Shown: piece after piece, positions 36,201 through 44,052 of the stretch
Layout of the letters: the number at the start of each line of letters is the position of its first letter
Numbering within the stretch: the first letter of the stretch is position 1
DNA from: Prosthecobacter gellanilyticus
GTDB taxonomy: Bacteria > Verrucomicrobiota > Verrucomicrobiia > Verrucomicrobiales > Verrucomicrobiaceae
DNA: 64,000 bases
Assembly: GCF_007992435.1 (NCBI RefSeq)
Contig: NZ_BKAG01000028.1
Coordinates: forward strand, 25,884 to 89,883
Reading direction: 5' to 3'
Notes under the pieces: generated by a model
Database searches by the model: none
What the model saw: only the letters and a program-made list of their open reading frames with translations
Told to the model about the DNA's origin: nothing
Made by a program: the position numbers and the translations under genes

Positions 36201-39200
36201 ACGGCCGAGACTCTGCGAATCACGGGCAATGGCTCGCTGATCCGTGTCTCTCAGAGTGACACAGCCAGCGTGGTGCGCAGCGGTGTCACCAATGCACCTG
36301 GACCTTCCCTGACCATCGGTGCGGGGGCGCAGATCAGCGGTGACAGCCTAACATTGGATTCTACCAGCACCGCCACCGTCTTGGACCCTACGGCCACTTT
36401 GAATGCCAATGCCTATGTCCTCAACAGCGGCCGCATCAGCTTGCAGCTCGGCACCGGCTCGCTGCTGCCGAATCCAGGCCTGGCGCTGAACAGCGCGCTC
36501 CTTGGCAGCCTCAGCAGTGCGAAGTCCGTCACGCTGCGCAGCTACTCCTCCATCGATATCTATGGCACGGGCAGCATCGGCAGTTCCACGCTGGATCGCC
36601 TGACTCTCAGCGCCGGTGAGATTCGTGGTTTCAACCAAGGCACTGGCATAACCACCTTTGCAGCAAAGAGCATCACGCTGGACAACAGCGTCTCCGGTAC
36701 CGTGGTGAGCACTGCCCCCGCGCTTGGCACCGGCACCCTGGTTTTCTCGGGCGAAAGCATCGTGCTCGGATCAGGTCAGCTGCGGGTGAATCAGTTCGGC
36801 AACGTGCGGCTTGATGGCCTGGGCGGGATTCAGGTGAGCGGCATCGGTGGTTTCAGCACCCAGGGTGCTCTGACCGCGAACACGCCGCGGATCGTCGGCA
36901 CCCTCGCAGCGCAGCACAGTATCAGTGCGGATGGCGCGCTGGTGGTGCAGATTCCGGTGAATGAGCTCGGTGACCGCGTGACAGGCTCGCTCGGGGTCAG
37001 CCTCACGCTGCAGGGCTCCAGTGTCACCAGCACCACCCGCATCCAGCTTCCAGGCGGCTCGCTGAATGTCCGCGCCACAAACGGAGCCGCCGTCATCGGC
37101 AGTCAGGTGGATGTCAGTGGTGCAGGCCGTGTCTTCAATGATGTGATCAACTACACGAACGCTGGAGATGTCAGCATCAGTTCTGCCACGGGCAGCGTCA
37201 CCATCAACAACGGAGCGCTGATCAATCTCTCCGCTGATGCAGGCGGCGGTAATGCAGGCACGCTCATCGTCTCGGCACCGGCAGGCACCGTTAACATCAA
37301 CGGCAGCATAAGTGGTCAGGCTGGCGCGGGTGGCTTGAACGGCCGCTTTGAGCTTGATACCGGCACACTGGCCTCCTACGCCACGCTGCGCAATGCGCTC
37401 GCTGCCGCATCCTTGACCGAAAGCCAGTTCATCCGTGTGCGCTCAGGCAATGTCACCGTGGATGGCACCACCACGGCGCGTCAATTCCGGCTCTCTGCGG
37501 ACCAGGGCAGTGTCACCGTGACCGGCACCGTCGATGCTTCCGGCACCACGGGCGGCAGCATCGCGCTCGCCTCGCGCGGGGACCTCACCATCGCCAATGG
37601 CGCTAGGCTGACCGTCGCTGGTCAGACTTTTGATTCGGCAGGAAAGGGCGGATCGATCAGTCTTGAATCCGGCACACAACGCAATGGCGTGGCAGGCACT
37701 GGTTCGGTCAATGTTCAATCAGGCTCCATCCTCGACTTGTCTGTCTCGACCAAAGTCGCGGGTGGCGAACAGACCTCTGGTTCCAGCGCTTCCAAAGGCC
37801 AGTACAGCGGAAAACTGCACATCCGAGCCCCGCAGAACAGCACCTTCACCGACGTGCTCGTGAGCCCGATCAATGGCAGCATCATCGATGCCTCGAGCAT
37901 CCTGGTGGAAGGTTACCGCATCTATGATCTCACTTCTTCAGGTGGTGCCATCACCAGCGCGGTGCAGAGCAGCATCCAGACAAACTCGGAGGCTTTCCTC
38001 GGTGTGGCAGGCACCAACTCCGCCAATGCCACGGCCATCACCAGCCGCTTGCTGGCGAACAACAGTGCTCTCTCAGCGAACTTCGTGCTCGCACCGGGCG
38101 CTGAGATCATCAACCGCACCGGCGGCCTCACTCTTGGAACAGCTACCTCGGACACGTCCGCAGACTGGAACCTCGCCACCTTTCGCTACGGCGTGAAGAG
38201 CGCGCCGGGTGTGCTGACGCTGCGTGCAGCAGGGAATCTGAACTTCCACAATGCCCTGAGTGACGGCTTCACCGCCACACTGGCCAGCAGTGATGCCACC
38301 TGGCTCTGGCTGGCACGCCTGAGCACGCAGAACACCCAGCTTCCCGCCAACACCCAGTCATGGAGCTATCGCCTCACGGCGGGCGCGGACTTCACTGCCG
38401 CTGACTTCCGCCAGACCCAGGCTACCAGCGCGCTTGCGGCCAATGCGGGCTCAATCGTGCTTGGCAAAGATGGCGGTGCGGGCATCGCCGCTGGTGGCAG
38501 CAATGCTCTGACCAGTAGTGTAATCAGTGGTTTCAGCAGTGGCGGAGGTCGCGGCCTGTTCCAGGTCATCCGCACCGGCAGCGGTGACATCGAGCTCAAT
38601 GCTGGACGCAACGTGCAGCTCCTGAACCAGTTTAGCAGCATCTACAGCGCCGGCACACGCGTGCAGGATGCGACTCTTGGCGGGACCTTTGACGCACCTT
38701 CTCTGAGCCAGGCCGGCGGCACAGATTCGCTGGGCGCCATTCAGCAAAACTATCCCGCCATCTTCAGCCTGGCCGGCGGTAACGTGAGCATCCAGGCCCG
38801 AGAGAACATCGAGCGCCAGGGCAACGCCGTCACCCGCGAACTGGTGAACAACTGGCTCTACCGTCGCGGCACGGTGAATCAGGCGGGGCAGTTCGATGTG
38901 ACAGGCTTTGGCACCGCCATCGGATCCACTGCGTGGTGGGTGGACTTCAGCAATTTCTTCCAGGGCGTCGGTGCTCTCGGCGGCGGTCACGTCACTCTCA
39001 ACGCCGGACGCAACATCACCAACGTCGATGCCGTGGTGCCGACGAATGCGCGAGCATCCAAGGGCACCTCAGCCAATCCACTCGCGGCGAATCAAACTTT
39101 GTTAGAACTTGGCGGTGGTGATCTGCGCGTGACAGCGGGCGGCAATCTCGACGCTGGTGTCTACTATGTGGAGCGCGGTCGCGGCACCTTGAGTGCTGGA

Positions 39201-41570
39201 GGCCAGATCACCACCAACGCCTCGCGCTCACCCGGTCTGATCAGCTCGCTCACGGGCATCAATGCAGTCGGCGATCCCAACACCTGGCTGCCCACCACGC
39301 TCTTCCTCGGCAAGGGCGGGTTTGATGTCTCCGCACGCGGTGACGTGCTGCTCGGCCCCGTGGCAAATGCTTTCCTTATGCCCCAGGGCCTGGGCAACAG
39401 CTACTGGAACAAAACCCACTTCAGCACCTATGCGGCGGACAGTTTTGTGAATATCATTTCGTTAGGCGGCGCGGTCACTCTGCGCACCGGCGCCACCATC
39501 AACAATGTCTTTGCTCCGCTGCTACAGGCATGGAGCGCCACCCAGCAGGTGCTGCGCAGCACGTCCTCCGCAAACTTCCAGCCCTGGCTGCGCCTGGTGG
39601 AGAATGATGTCTCACCGTTCAGCACCACGGCAGCGCTCATGGCACCCACACTTCGGGTCACGTCCTTTGCCGGTGACATCAACCTCGCGGGCAATCTGAC
39701 TCTCTCCCCTTCCCCCACAGGCACTCTTGAGCTGCTCTCCCGCGGCAGTGTCAACGGCCTGCGGCCGGTGGGACTCACCTCACCTTCACCCGGCACCACC
39801 TTCACCGCCTGGAGCGCCGCCACCATCAACCTTTCGGATGCAAATCCCGCGGCCATCCCCGGAGTGCTCACGCCCTTTGCCTATCGCAGCATCAGTTCCT
39901 CCATTGACCCCACCAACACTTTGTCAGACTTCCTGGAGCCAGTGGATGCGCTCTTCCGCGAGTCCGGCGGCACCTTGGGTGACCAGGCGGTGCTGGAGAC
40001 CAAGCAGGCCCGCCACACGGCCGGCCTTTTGCATCGCAACGACGCCACGCCCGCCCGCATCTATGCGCTCAATGGAGACATCAGCGGCCTGACTTTCTTT
40101 TCGCCCAAAAGCTCCCGGGTGATCGCCTCGCGAGACATCGCCGATGTCTCGCTCTACCTGCAACATGTGGGGGGCTCTAAGGATACCAGCATCGTGGCCG
40201 CAGGCCGTGATCTGCTGCCCTACAATGCCAACTCCGTCGCTCGTGTGGCGGCGAACCGTAGTGGTAACATAGTGGTGCAATCCTACGAGACGCTGACGGC
40301 CGCAGCGCTGGCTGGCGATCTGCAAATCTCCGGCCAGGGCACGCTGCAAGTGCTCGCCGGACGCAATCTCGATCTCGGCGTCGGCCCCAACCTTGCCGAC
40401 GGCACTGGCGCTGGCCTAACCAGCATTGGCAATGGCCGCAACCCCTTCCTCGCCTTCGAAGGTGCGAGCATCATCGCCGGAGCAGGCATTGGCGCGGCCA
40501 CGAGCCTGGGTGATAGCAATCTCAACTTCACCAAGTTCATCACCGACTTCGTCCTGGGCCCGAAAGGCGCGGATTACTTGAAGGAAGTCTCGCCAGATTC
40601 GCAGAACCCCATCACACCCGCCAGCTTTGCCTCGCTCTCCACGGATGAGCAGAAGCGCCTCGCCATGGAGATCTTCTACCTCGTCCTGCGTGATGCCGGG
40701 CGCGACCACAACGATCCCGACAGTGATGGCTTCGGCAACTACGACGCCGGCAAGGCCGCCATCGCCGCGCTCTTTCCTGGCACCACGTGGAAGGGTGACG
40801 TCCGCACCCAGGCACGCGACATCCGCACCAAGAATGGTGGAGACATCACCCTCTTCGCGCCTGGTGGCGGACTCCAGCTGGCCAGCAGCATTCTTGGTTC
40901 GTCACTGGCACCTCCCGGCATCATCACGGACGCCGGCGGGAACATCAATATATTCACCCACACCAGCGTGGACCTCGGCATCTCGCGTATCTTCACCCTG
41001 CGTGGAGGTAATCAGGTCATCTGGTCAAGCACGGGAGATATCGCCGCAGGTTCCTCTTCAAAAACCGTGCAGGCCGCGCCACCGACACGCGTGATCATTG
41101 ATCCGCAAAGCGCGGATGTGGCCACGGACCTCGCAGGTCTCGCCACGGGCGGTGGCATCGGTGTGCTGGCCTCCGTGAAAGGTGTGCCCCCTGGCAGCGT
41201 GGACCTCATCGCGCCTGAAGGCACCATTGATGCCGGTGATGCTGGCATTCGTTCCAGCGGCAATCTCAACATCGCTGCGGCGCAGGTTCTGAACGCTGGC
41301 AATATTTCTGTCGGAGGTGCCACCACAGGTGCTCCCAGCAGCGGAATCAGCGCACCAAGCCTCGGGGCCGTCACCGCCGCGAACAACAGCAGTGCAGCGA
41401 CCTCTTCAGCCGCCGCCGGACAATCCGTCGCTCAGAATCGTGACACAGCATCGACTCAGGAACTGCCGTCCATCATCACCGTCGAAATCCTTGGCTACGG
41501 TGGCAGTGATGATGACGACGAAACCGAGGAAGAAAAGCGTCGGCGCATCCGAGACGCTGGTGCGGAGTGA
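30279..41570 (+). CDS. Giant filamentous-haemagglutinin-type exoprotein (TpsA)
   Basis: This is a 3763-residue secreted protein. A long signal sequence (about 1-36) is followed by the TPS secretion domain (about 100-330), with the diagnostic INQNGI at 210-215 inside VYVINQNGIIFGG and the NWRTFNIG segment. The bulk is a beta-helix of irregular repeats rich in N, G, T and S, expected to form a fibre tens of nanometres long. The region near 2630-3300 resembles the DUF3739 part of FHA proteins (GVLTLRAAGNLNFHNALSDG). The C-terminus has IITVEILGYGG and then an unusual highly charged tail of D/E/K/R. Start ATG 30279 overlaps the isomerase stop. Export by the TpsB at 22114 is inferred. The role is probably adhesion, surface coat or contact-dependent interaction; no toxin domain is visible. 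Confidence 0.93.
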   Translation: MNPLSSLRLLIRRHRGLHTGLTLLLITFSTLPPALAGDILRAGGPASTSAGQPNPTGLGNAPANVISNRNNARDILVRAQAALSAGRTLQAQARAAALAGTSTVPNGLGEGGLEVAPGVGTNPDLWTGAQLPTQSTGGGQTNVTIVQTAQQALLNWRTFNIGRETVLTFDQSAGGANQSQWIAFNKVNDPSGRPSQILGSIRAPGQVYVINQNGIIFGGSSQVNTHTFVASALPINENLINRGLLNNPDAQFLFSALALNAGTKGPTPGFTPPASVNGRSGDVIVEAGARIESPTTASNVGGRVALVGANVINRGTISTPDGQTILAAGLQVGFVAHSSSDPSLRGLDTFVGAVVDPLSAVPEYAGTAKNEGIIEAQRASVTLAGRNVEQNGVINSTTSVVLNGRIDLQANYGAVTNTGYDPVLLPNIPPFLFTKTGTVKLGTGSVTQILPELTSTETTIGTELALRSQVNIQGKAIHFGQDSTLLAPNGIVHVDAGIWDLVSGVSPQSFFVHSGGQIYVDQNAVLNVAGTTDVDVSVDKFLLNIELRAAELAGAPLLRDGPLRGQTITVDIRDTGTYNGRTWVGTPLVDITGYVNNIQRTVGELTVAGGTIDLNAGGAVVVRDSAEINTSGGWINYTGAMIETTKLVAGSRIYDISQATPDIAYTGILPSGSTRTNLKWAIVDQFNNPVRPGGAYFDSGYLHGANGGTLKITAPTVALDGRFIGRTTPGPNQRVVGPRPSEFILKLQAQELLSPIYPVFSPTPPTVTFQNGNAQSAVANFNADANGNTAALAADRIANVYLSPEMLTRDGFGRFTVENVDGDIIVPVGVTLRAAPRNSITLAAANINILGNLIAPNGQINLTAYNISPSAAAAIQRSPFPVAPAPNAGRGIVTIGSGATLSVAGSQIDDRPGVSGRLTAPSAIHGGSLTINANTANLNTGSTLNVSGGFQVSTQGTVTYGNGGTLRLFAGQDATLAYVTGGRLNLGSTLLGHAGVHGASIHLKAPQIQIGGTAQHADTLLLDPEFFTRGGFSDHHLTGLGIETGTPGQFLAGVVVAPGTKIQPVADNYTVILNPKTGTLATKIVRNPVGLRDLMHLTLDAPGVKGIDGLEIRGDVVLGLGSEIITDPRGIVQVHGHTVTVLGSIIASGGFIDIAGADDSFPLLFSDQTQALTTVYLGSQSIISAAGSRVLVPDTTTLNRRLGEVLAGGDIHVSGNIAAASGALLDVSGATGVLDLHPAQLNPSNSYLTRGNVSSLTVPYSLQSITTRVDSDGGTIHLAGGQLLASDATLRGQAGGQLAQGGTLHVSSGRFYLPDVIPPVLDTNLAVQQSGSTLLNPLPDDASAIGRALTTAGGSSRISRGYFSVDSFTQGGFDSLSLGGAVEFSGAVTVNARGSVHLADSGVISANDSVTINSSAASIGADFTPPVRPEDKQAQLPFTNVAPSTGTGKLTVNAKNLEVGTTSLQNIGEATLAADNGDLVGNGIFNIAGRLTLRAGQIHPTTANDFLVVAYDYLSGGSMQQGSITIQSSGGRQLPLVAGGTLSLYASRIDQQGTLRSPFGTINLGWDGTGTAPVNLLAGNTLAMPVTQQLTLGENSITSVSGVDPSTGKGIIVPYGVSFDGTTWIDPRGVDITASGPPEKIINVSAANISMAGSATIDLRGGGDLLAYRWVQGNGGPVDVLENAGSYAILPDYQANHSPYAPYNSLSNSSNLISGAGAGYVSSSLKVGDRIYLAGSESLDAGFYTLLPARYALLPGGLLVTPKSGSPIGSTEAPDGSSVVSGYRFNDLNSSRTVPTIATLFEVASGTVINKRAQYELLYASSFLGMAAERLNLATPRLPIDSGYLLLQATQSMNLLGQVSSVPLTMGGVAVGRGASIDINAPGNVVITATPTQATPGTISLNAETLSSWNAESLIIGGKRTRDATGTTLTVSSSSITVNNAGRALSAPDLTLAATNGIIVTAGSQISSTGTLKGTAETLRITGNGSLIRVSQSDTASVVRSGVTNAPGPSLTIGAGAQISGDSLTLDSTSTATVLDPTATLNANAYVLNSGRISLQLGTGSLLPNPGLALNSALLGSLSSAKSVTLRSYSSIDIYGTGSIGSSTLDRLTLSAGEIRGFNQGTGITTFAAKSITLDNSVSGTVVSTAPALGTGTLVFSGESIVLGSGQLRVNQFGNVRLDGLGGIQVSGIGGFSTQGALTANTPRIVGTLAAQHSISADGALVVQIPVNELGDRVTGSLGVSLTLQGSSVTSTTRIQLPGGSLNVRATNGAAVIGSQVDVSGAGRVFNDVINYTNAGDVSISSATGSVTINNGALINLSADAGGGNAGTLIVSAPAGTVNINGSISGQAGAGGLNGRFELDTGTLASYATLRNALAAASLTESQFIRVRSGNVTVDGTTTARQFRLSADQGSVTVTGTVDASGTTGGSIALASRGDLTIANGARLTVAGQTFDSAGKGGSISLESGTQRNGVAGTGSVNVQSGSILDLSVSTKVAGGEQTSGSSASKGQYSGKLHIRAPQNSTFTDVLVSPINGSIIDASSILVEGYRIYDLTSSGGAITSAVQSSIQTNSEAFLGVAGTNSANATAITSRLLANNSALSANFVLAPGAEIINRTGGLTLGTATSDTSADWNLATFRYGVKSAPGVLTLRAAGNLNFHNALSDGFTATLASSDATWLWLARLSTQNTQLPANTQSWSYRLTAGADFTAADFRQTQATSALAANAGSIVLGKDGGAGIAAGGSNALTSSVISGFSSGGGRGLFQVIRTGSGDIELNAGRNVQLLNQFSSIYSAGTRVQDATLGGTFDAPSLSQAGGTDSLGAIQQNYPAIFSLAGGNVSIQARENIERQGNAVTRELVNNWLYRRGTVNQAGQFDVTGFGTAIGSTAWWVDFSNFFQGVGALGGGHVTLNAGRNITNVDAVVPTNARASKGTSANPLAANQTLLELGGGDLRVTAGGNLDAGVYYVERGRGTLSAGGQITTNASRSPGLISSLTGINAVGDPNTWLPTTLFLGKGGFDVSARGDVLLGPVANAFLMPQGLGNSYWNKTHFSTYAADSFVNIISLGGAVTLRTGATINNVFAPLLQAWSATQQVLRSTSSANFQPWLRLVENDVSPFSTTAALMAPTLRVTSFAGDINLAGNLTLSPSPTGTLELLSRGSVNGLRPVGLTSPSPGTTFTAWSAATINLSDANPAAIPGVLTPFAYRSISSSIDPTNTLSDFLEPVDALFRESGGTLGDQAVLETKQARHTAGLLHRNDATPARIYALNGDISGLTFFSPKSSRVIASRDIADVSLYLQHVGGSKDTSIVAAGRDLLPYNANSVARVAANRSGNIVVQSYETLTAAALAGDLQISGQGTLQVLAGRNLDLGVGPNLADGTGAGLTSIGNGRNPFLAFEGASIIAGAGIGAATSLGDSNLNFTKFITDFVLGPKGADYLKEVSPDSQNPITPASFASLSTDEQKRLAMEIFYLVLRDAGRDHNDPDSDGFGNYDAGKAAIAALFPGTTWKGDVRTQARDIRTKNGGDITLFAPGGGLQLASSILGSSLAPPGIITDAGGNINIFTHTSVDLGISRIFTLRGGNQVIWSSTGDIAAGSSSKTVQAAPPTRVIIDPQSADVATDLAGLATGGGIGVLASVKGVPPGSVDLIAPEGTIDAGDAGIRSSGNLNIAAAQVLNAGNISVGGATTGAPSSGISAPSLGAVTAANNSSAATSSAAAGQSVAQNRDTASTQELPSIITVEILGYGGSDDDDETEEEKRRRIRDAGAE

Positions 41571-41783
41571 TCTGAATGAGCCATCATCCAGACCGCGCGG
41601 CAGGACGATAACCTAAAGATGGTTAGGCAACACTGGAGAAAGAGGGACAAAGCTCACCATGTCAGTGCCTGGTGGGCGACGCGTCGCGCGCGGCCTGAAC
41701 TCCAACGCCCCCGTTTTGATGACAAGGCACATGGCAGCCGAAAAGAGCGCGGTTCTGCCTATTGGCGTTTGGTTGCTCCGCAG

Positions 41784-41810
41784 CCAAAACATCATAAATC
41801 GTTGATTATG
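41784..41810 (-). terminator. Probable terminator of the tRNA-Arg gene
   Basis: Read on the minus strand, CATAATC-AAC-GATTTATG forms a 7-bp stem with one bulge, followed within a few bases by a TTTT tract, directly downstream of the tRNA 3' end. The rest of 41571-41812 holds no gene; a GTTAGGC heptamer is at 41622. Confidence 0.5.
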
Positions 41811-41812
41811 AG

Positions 41813-41889
41813 TGGCGCACCCTTCAGGATTCGAACCTGAAACCTTCTGATCCGTAGTCAGATGCTCTAATCCGTTGAGCTAAGGGTGC
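41813..41889 (-). tRNA. tRNA-Arg (anticodon ACG)
   Basis: On the minus strand this folds as a full cloverleaf: acceptor GCACCCT/AGGGTGC with discriminator G and encoded CCA; D-arm GCTC...GAGC; anticodon stem TCTGA/TCAGA with loop CTACGGA, giving anticodon ACG (read as ICG); and T-arm TCAGG-TTCGAAT-CCTGA. The length with CCA is 77 bases. It stands alone between the giant exoprotein gene and lepB. Confidence 0.97.
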
Positions 41890-41927
41890 CTTGCGTTGAA
41901 ACCCTGTCGGTCTCGCTGCGGAAGTGG

Positions 41928-41955
41928 AGACTAGACGCGTGATGCACTTTGTCAA
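41928..41955 (-). promoter_or_regulatory. Candidate promoter of tRNA-Arg
   Basis: On the minus strand a perfect TTGACA (complement of 41950-41955) is followed after 16 bases by TAGTCT (41928-41933). Predicted transcription would start about 32 bases before the mature tRNA end, a normal leader length. Confidence 0.5.
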
Positions 41956-42181
41956 ACGGCGCTCTCACTTTTTCTCATCATTTTTATCAGCACCTCCGAA
42001 TGCGTGTCACCAGCCCGCTGAAAAGGCTCATGAAACCAACATCATGATGACCTGCGAATGATCTCCGCGATCCGTTCCACTTCCATGCTCTCCTCCACTC
42101 ACGCCACTGCCGATTTTGGCGCTTGCCGCGCTGGCACGGAGCGTTGAAGGATGGCGCGCTGTTTCCCCGCCACGCCCGACC

Positions 42182-43375
42182 ATGCTTATCTTCACTCCCC
42201 GCTATCTGAAGCACGCAAAGCTCCTGCACAAGGGCGTCACCCGGTTCCTCAATTATAAGCGCGACCTCCTGCCAGCCTCCAAGCTGGATGAGATCGAGAC
42301 TCTGCGCCGGAGCCTGGAAGATGCGATGCGCGCCAAGGACAAGGAACGGCTGAAGATGCTGAACGAGGAAATCAACCGCGTGTGCGAAAGAGCCCTGCCT
42401 GAAGCGGCGCCAAACGAGATCGCGGAGAATGTGGAGGTCATCTTCGTGGCCATCGTCATCGCGCTGGGCATCCGCGCATACATCGCCCAGCCCTTCCAGA
42501 TCCCCACGGGTTCCATGCAGCCGACGCTTAACGGCATCACGGCGCAGGCGACGGCTGAGGATCCCACGCCAGGTCTTGCGGGCAAGATCGGCTCCATCTT
42601 TTCCAGCACCCGCTTTATCAATGTGGTGTCAGATCATGAGGGTTTCCTGGACCGCCAGAACCCGATCACCGAGCATCGTTTCCTGATCTTCATGCCTTAC
42701 TGCCTGCTGCATTTCGCGGACGGGCACACCATCAAGATCAAGGCACCACAGCGCCAGCTTCTGGATGAACTGCAACTGGCGAAGCACATCAACAGCGAGC
42801 CCGTGGACACGGGCAACGACACGCCAGACCGCCGTGCCGTCTGGGGGCTGCGCGGTGGTGAACCCATCAAGAAAGGCCAGCTCCTCGCACGCGGCGTGGT
42901 GCATAACGGCGACCATGTGCTGGTGGACAAATTCAGCTACCACTTCCGCACGCCGACACGTGGCGAGGTCTTTGTCTTCACCACCAAGCACATCAATCTC
43001 ATCACGGTGCCTTCCGAGCAAGGCTCCCAGCACTACATCAAGCGTCTCGCGGGTGTGCCGGGAGATCTTCTGGAAGTGCAGGCTCCCCTGCTTTTCATCA
43101 ATGGCAAACAGGCCGAGGAGCAGGGGTTCAAGAACGTGATGCAGGGCACGCGCGAAAAGCCGGTGGACGGCTATCGCGGCTACAGCTTCGCGGAAAACAT
43201 TAACGGCCGGATCAACAAGATTCACCTCAAGCCCGACGACTACTTTGCCATGGGTGACAACAGCTACAACAGCAGTGACTCGCGATATTGGGGTCCTGTG
43301 CCAGAGCGCAACCTCGTGGGTCCGGCTCTATTTTGCTACTGGCCGATCACGAAGCACTGGGGCCGCATCCGCTAA
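42182..43375 (+). CDS. lepB: Signal peptidase I with enlarged periplasmic domain
   Basis: Signal peptidase I removes signal peptides from exported preproteins. ATG 42182 gives 397 residues; the frame is open upstream but lacks homology-like sequence. After a helical cytoplasmic N-terminus comes a membrane helix (VEVIFVAIVIALGIRAY), then box B IPTGSMQPTL with nucleophile S111. The catalytic lysine is K250 in LVDKF, followed by HYIKRLAGVPGD and the AMGDNSYNSSDSRYWGPVP box. The Ser-Lys distance is 139 residues against about 55 in E. coli, so roughly 85 residues are inserted between boxes B and D (about 120-240). The enzyme serves the many exported proteins of this organism. Confidence 0.95.
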   Translation: MLIFTPRYLKHAKLLHKGVTRFLNYKRDLLPASKLDEIETLRRSLEDAMRAKDKERLKMLNEEINRVCERALPEAAPNEIAENVEVIFVAIVIALGIRAYIAQPFQIPTGSMQPTLNGITAQATAEDPTPGLAGKIGSIFSSTRFINVVSDHEGFLDRQNPITEHRFLIFMPYCLLHFADGHTIKIKAPQRQLLDELQLAKHINSEPVDTGNDTPDRRAVWGLRGGEPIKKGQLLARGVVHNGDHVLVDKFSYHFRTPTRGEVFVFTTKHINLITVPSEQGSQHYIKRLAGVPGDLLEVQAPLLFINGKQAEEQGFKNVMQGTREKPVDGYRGYSFAENINGRINKIHLKPDDYFAMGDNSYNSSDSRYWGPVPERNLVGPALFCYWPITKHWGRIR

Positions 43376-43482
43376 GGCGGCCCGCGACCTGCTTTCTGAA
43401 ATAAAATCCGGAGTGGACATCCTCCGCCGGGCTGGGCAAAGATGCCCTTCCTCTTTTTTCCACACTCTATTCCCTGACGCTT

Positions 43483-44049
43483 ATGGACCCTGAAATGACG
43501 ATGCTCGAATGTGAAGATTCGATGACCAAGGCGGTGGAATATGCTGTGCATGAATTTGCCGCCGTGCGCACAGGCAAGGCATCCCCTGCCCTTGTGGAAG
43601 GTCTGGACGTCCATGTGCACAGTTACGGTGCGCACATGAAGCTGAAGCAGCTGGCCATGATCACCACGCCGGATGCGCGCCTGATCCGCATTGAGCCTTT
43701 TGATTCATCCACGCTGGTGGACATCGACCGTGCCATCCGCGAGTCCCGCCTGGGCCTGAACGGCTCCATCGAAGGCAAGGTGATCCGCCTGCCCATTCCC
43801 ACCCTTTCCCAGGAACGCCGTGAGCAGATGGTGAAGCTCATCAAGCAGATGGGAGAGGAAGCCAAGGTGCGCGTGCGCTCGGCACGCCGTGATGCCATCG
43901 AAACCATCAAGAAGGGTCAGAAGGACGGCGACATCACCGAGGATGACCAGCATCGCCTGGAAAAAGAAGTGCAGGCGATGACGGACAAAAAGATCGCCGA
44001 GATCGAGCAGCACATGGTCAGCAAAGAAAAAGAAGTCCTCACTGTTTGA
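43483..44049 (+). CDS. frr: Ribosome recycling factor
   Basis: The 188-residue protein matches RRF throughout: AVHEFAAVRTGKASPALVEGL, LKQLAMITTPDARLIRIEPFD, the LGLNGSIEGKVIRLPIPTLSQERR core, and the C-terminal KKGQKDGDITEDDQHRLEKEVQ helix. With EF-G it splits post-termination ribosomes. ATG 43483 fits the family start. Usually frr follows pyrH and tsf, but here it lies between lepB and a beta-helix transferase gene only 3 bases downstream, so it is probably co-transcribed with the latter. Confidence 0.98.
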   Translation: MDPEMTMLECEDSMTKAVEYAVHEFAAVRTGKASPALVEGLDVHVHSYGAHMKLKQLAMITTPDARLIRIEPFDSSTLVDIDRAIRESRLGLNGSIEGKVIRLPIPTLSQERREQMVKLIKQMGEEAKVRVRSARRDAIETIKKGQKDGDITEDDQHRLEKEVQAMTDKKIAEIEQHMVSKEKEVLTV

Positions 44050-44052
44050 TTC

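Noticed and set aside
41619..41840. A 73-residue plus-strand frame overlapping the tRNA
   Set aside because: It overlaps the tRNA-Arg gene, has no start signal, and has basic composition typical of non-coding frames.
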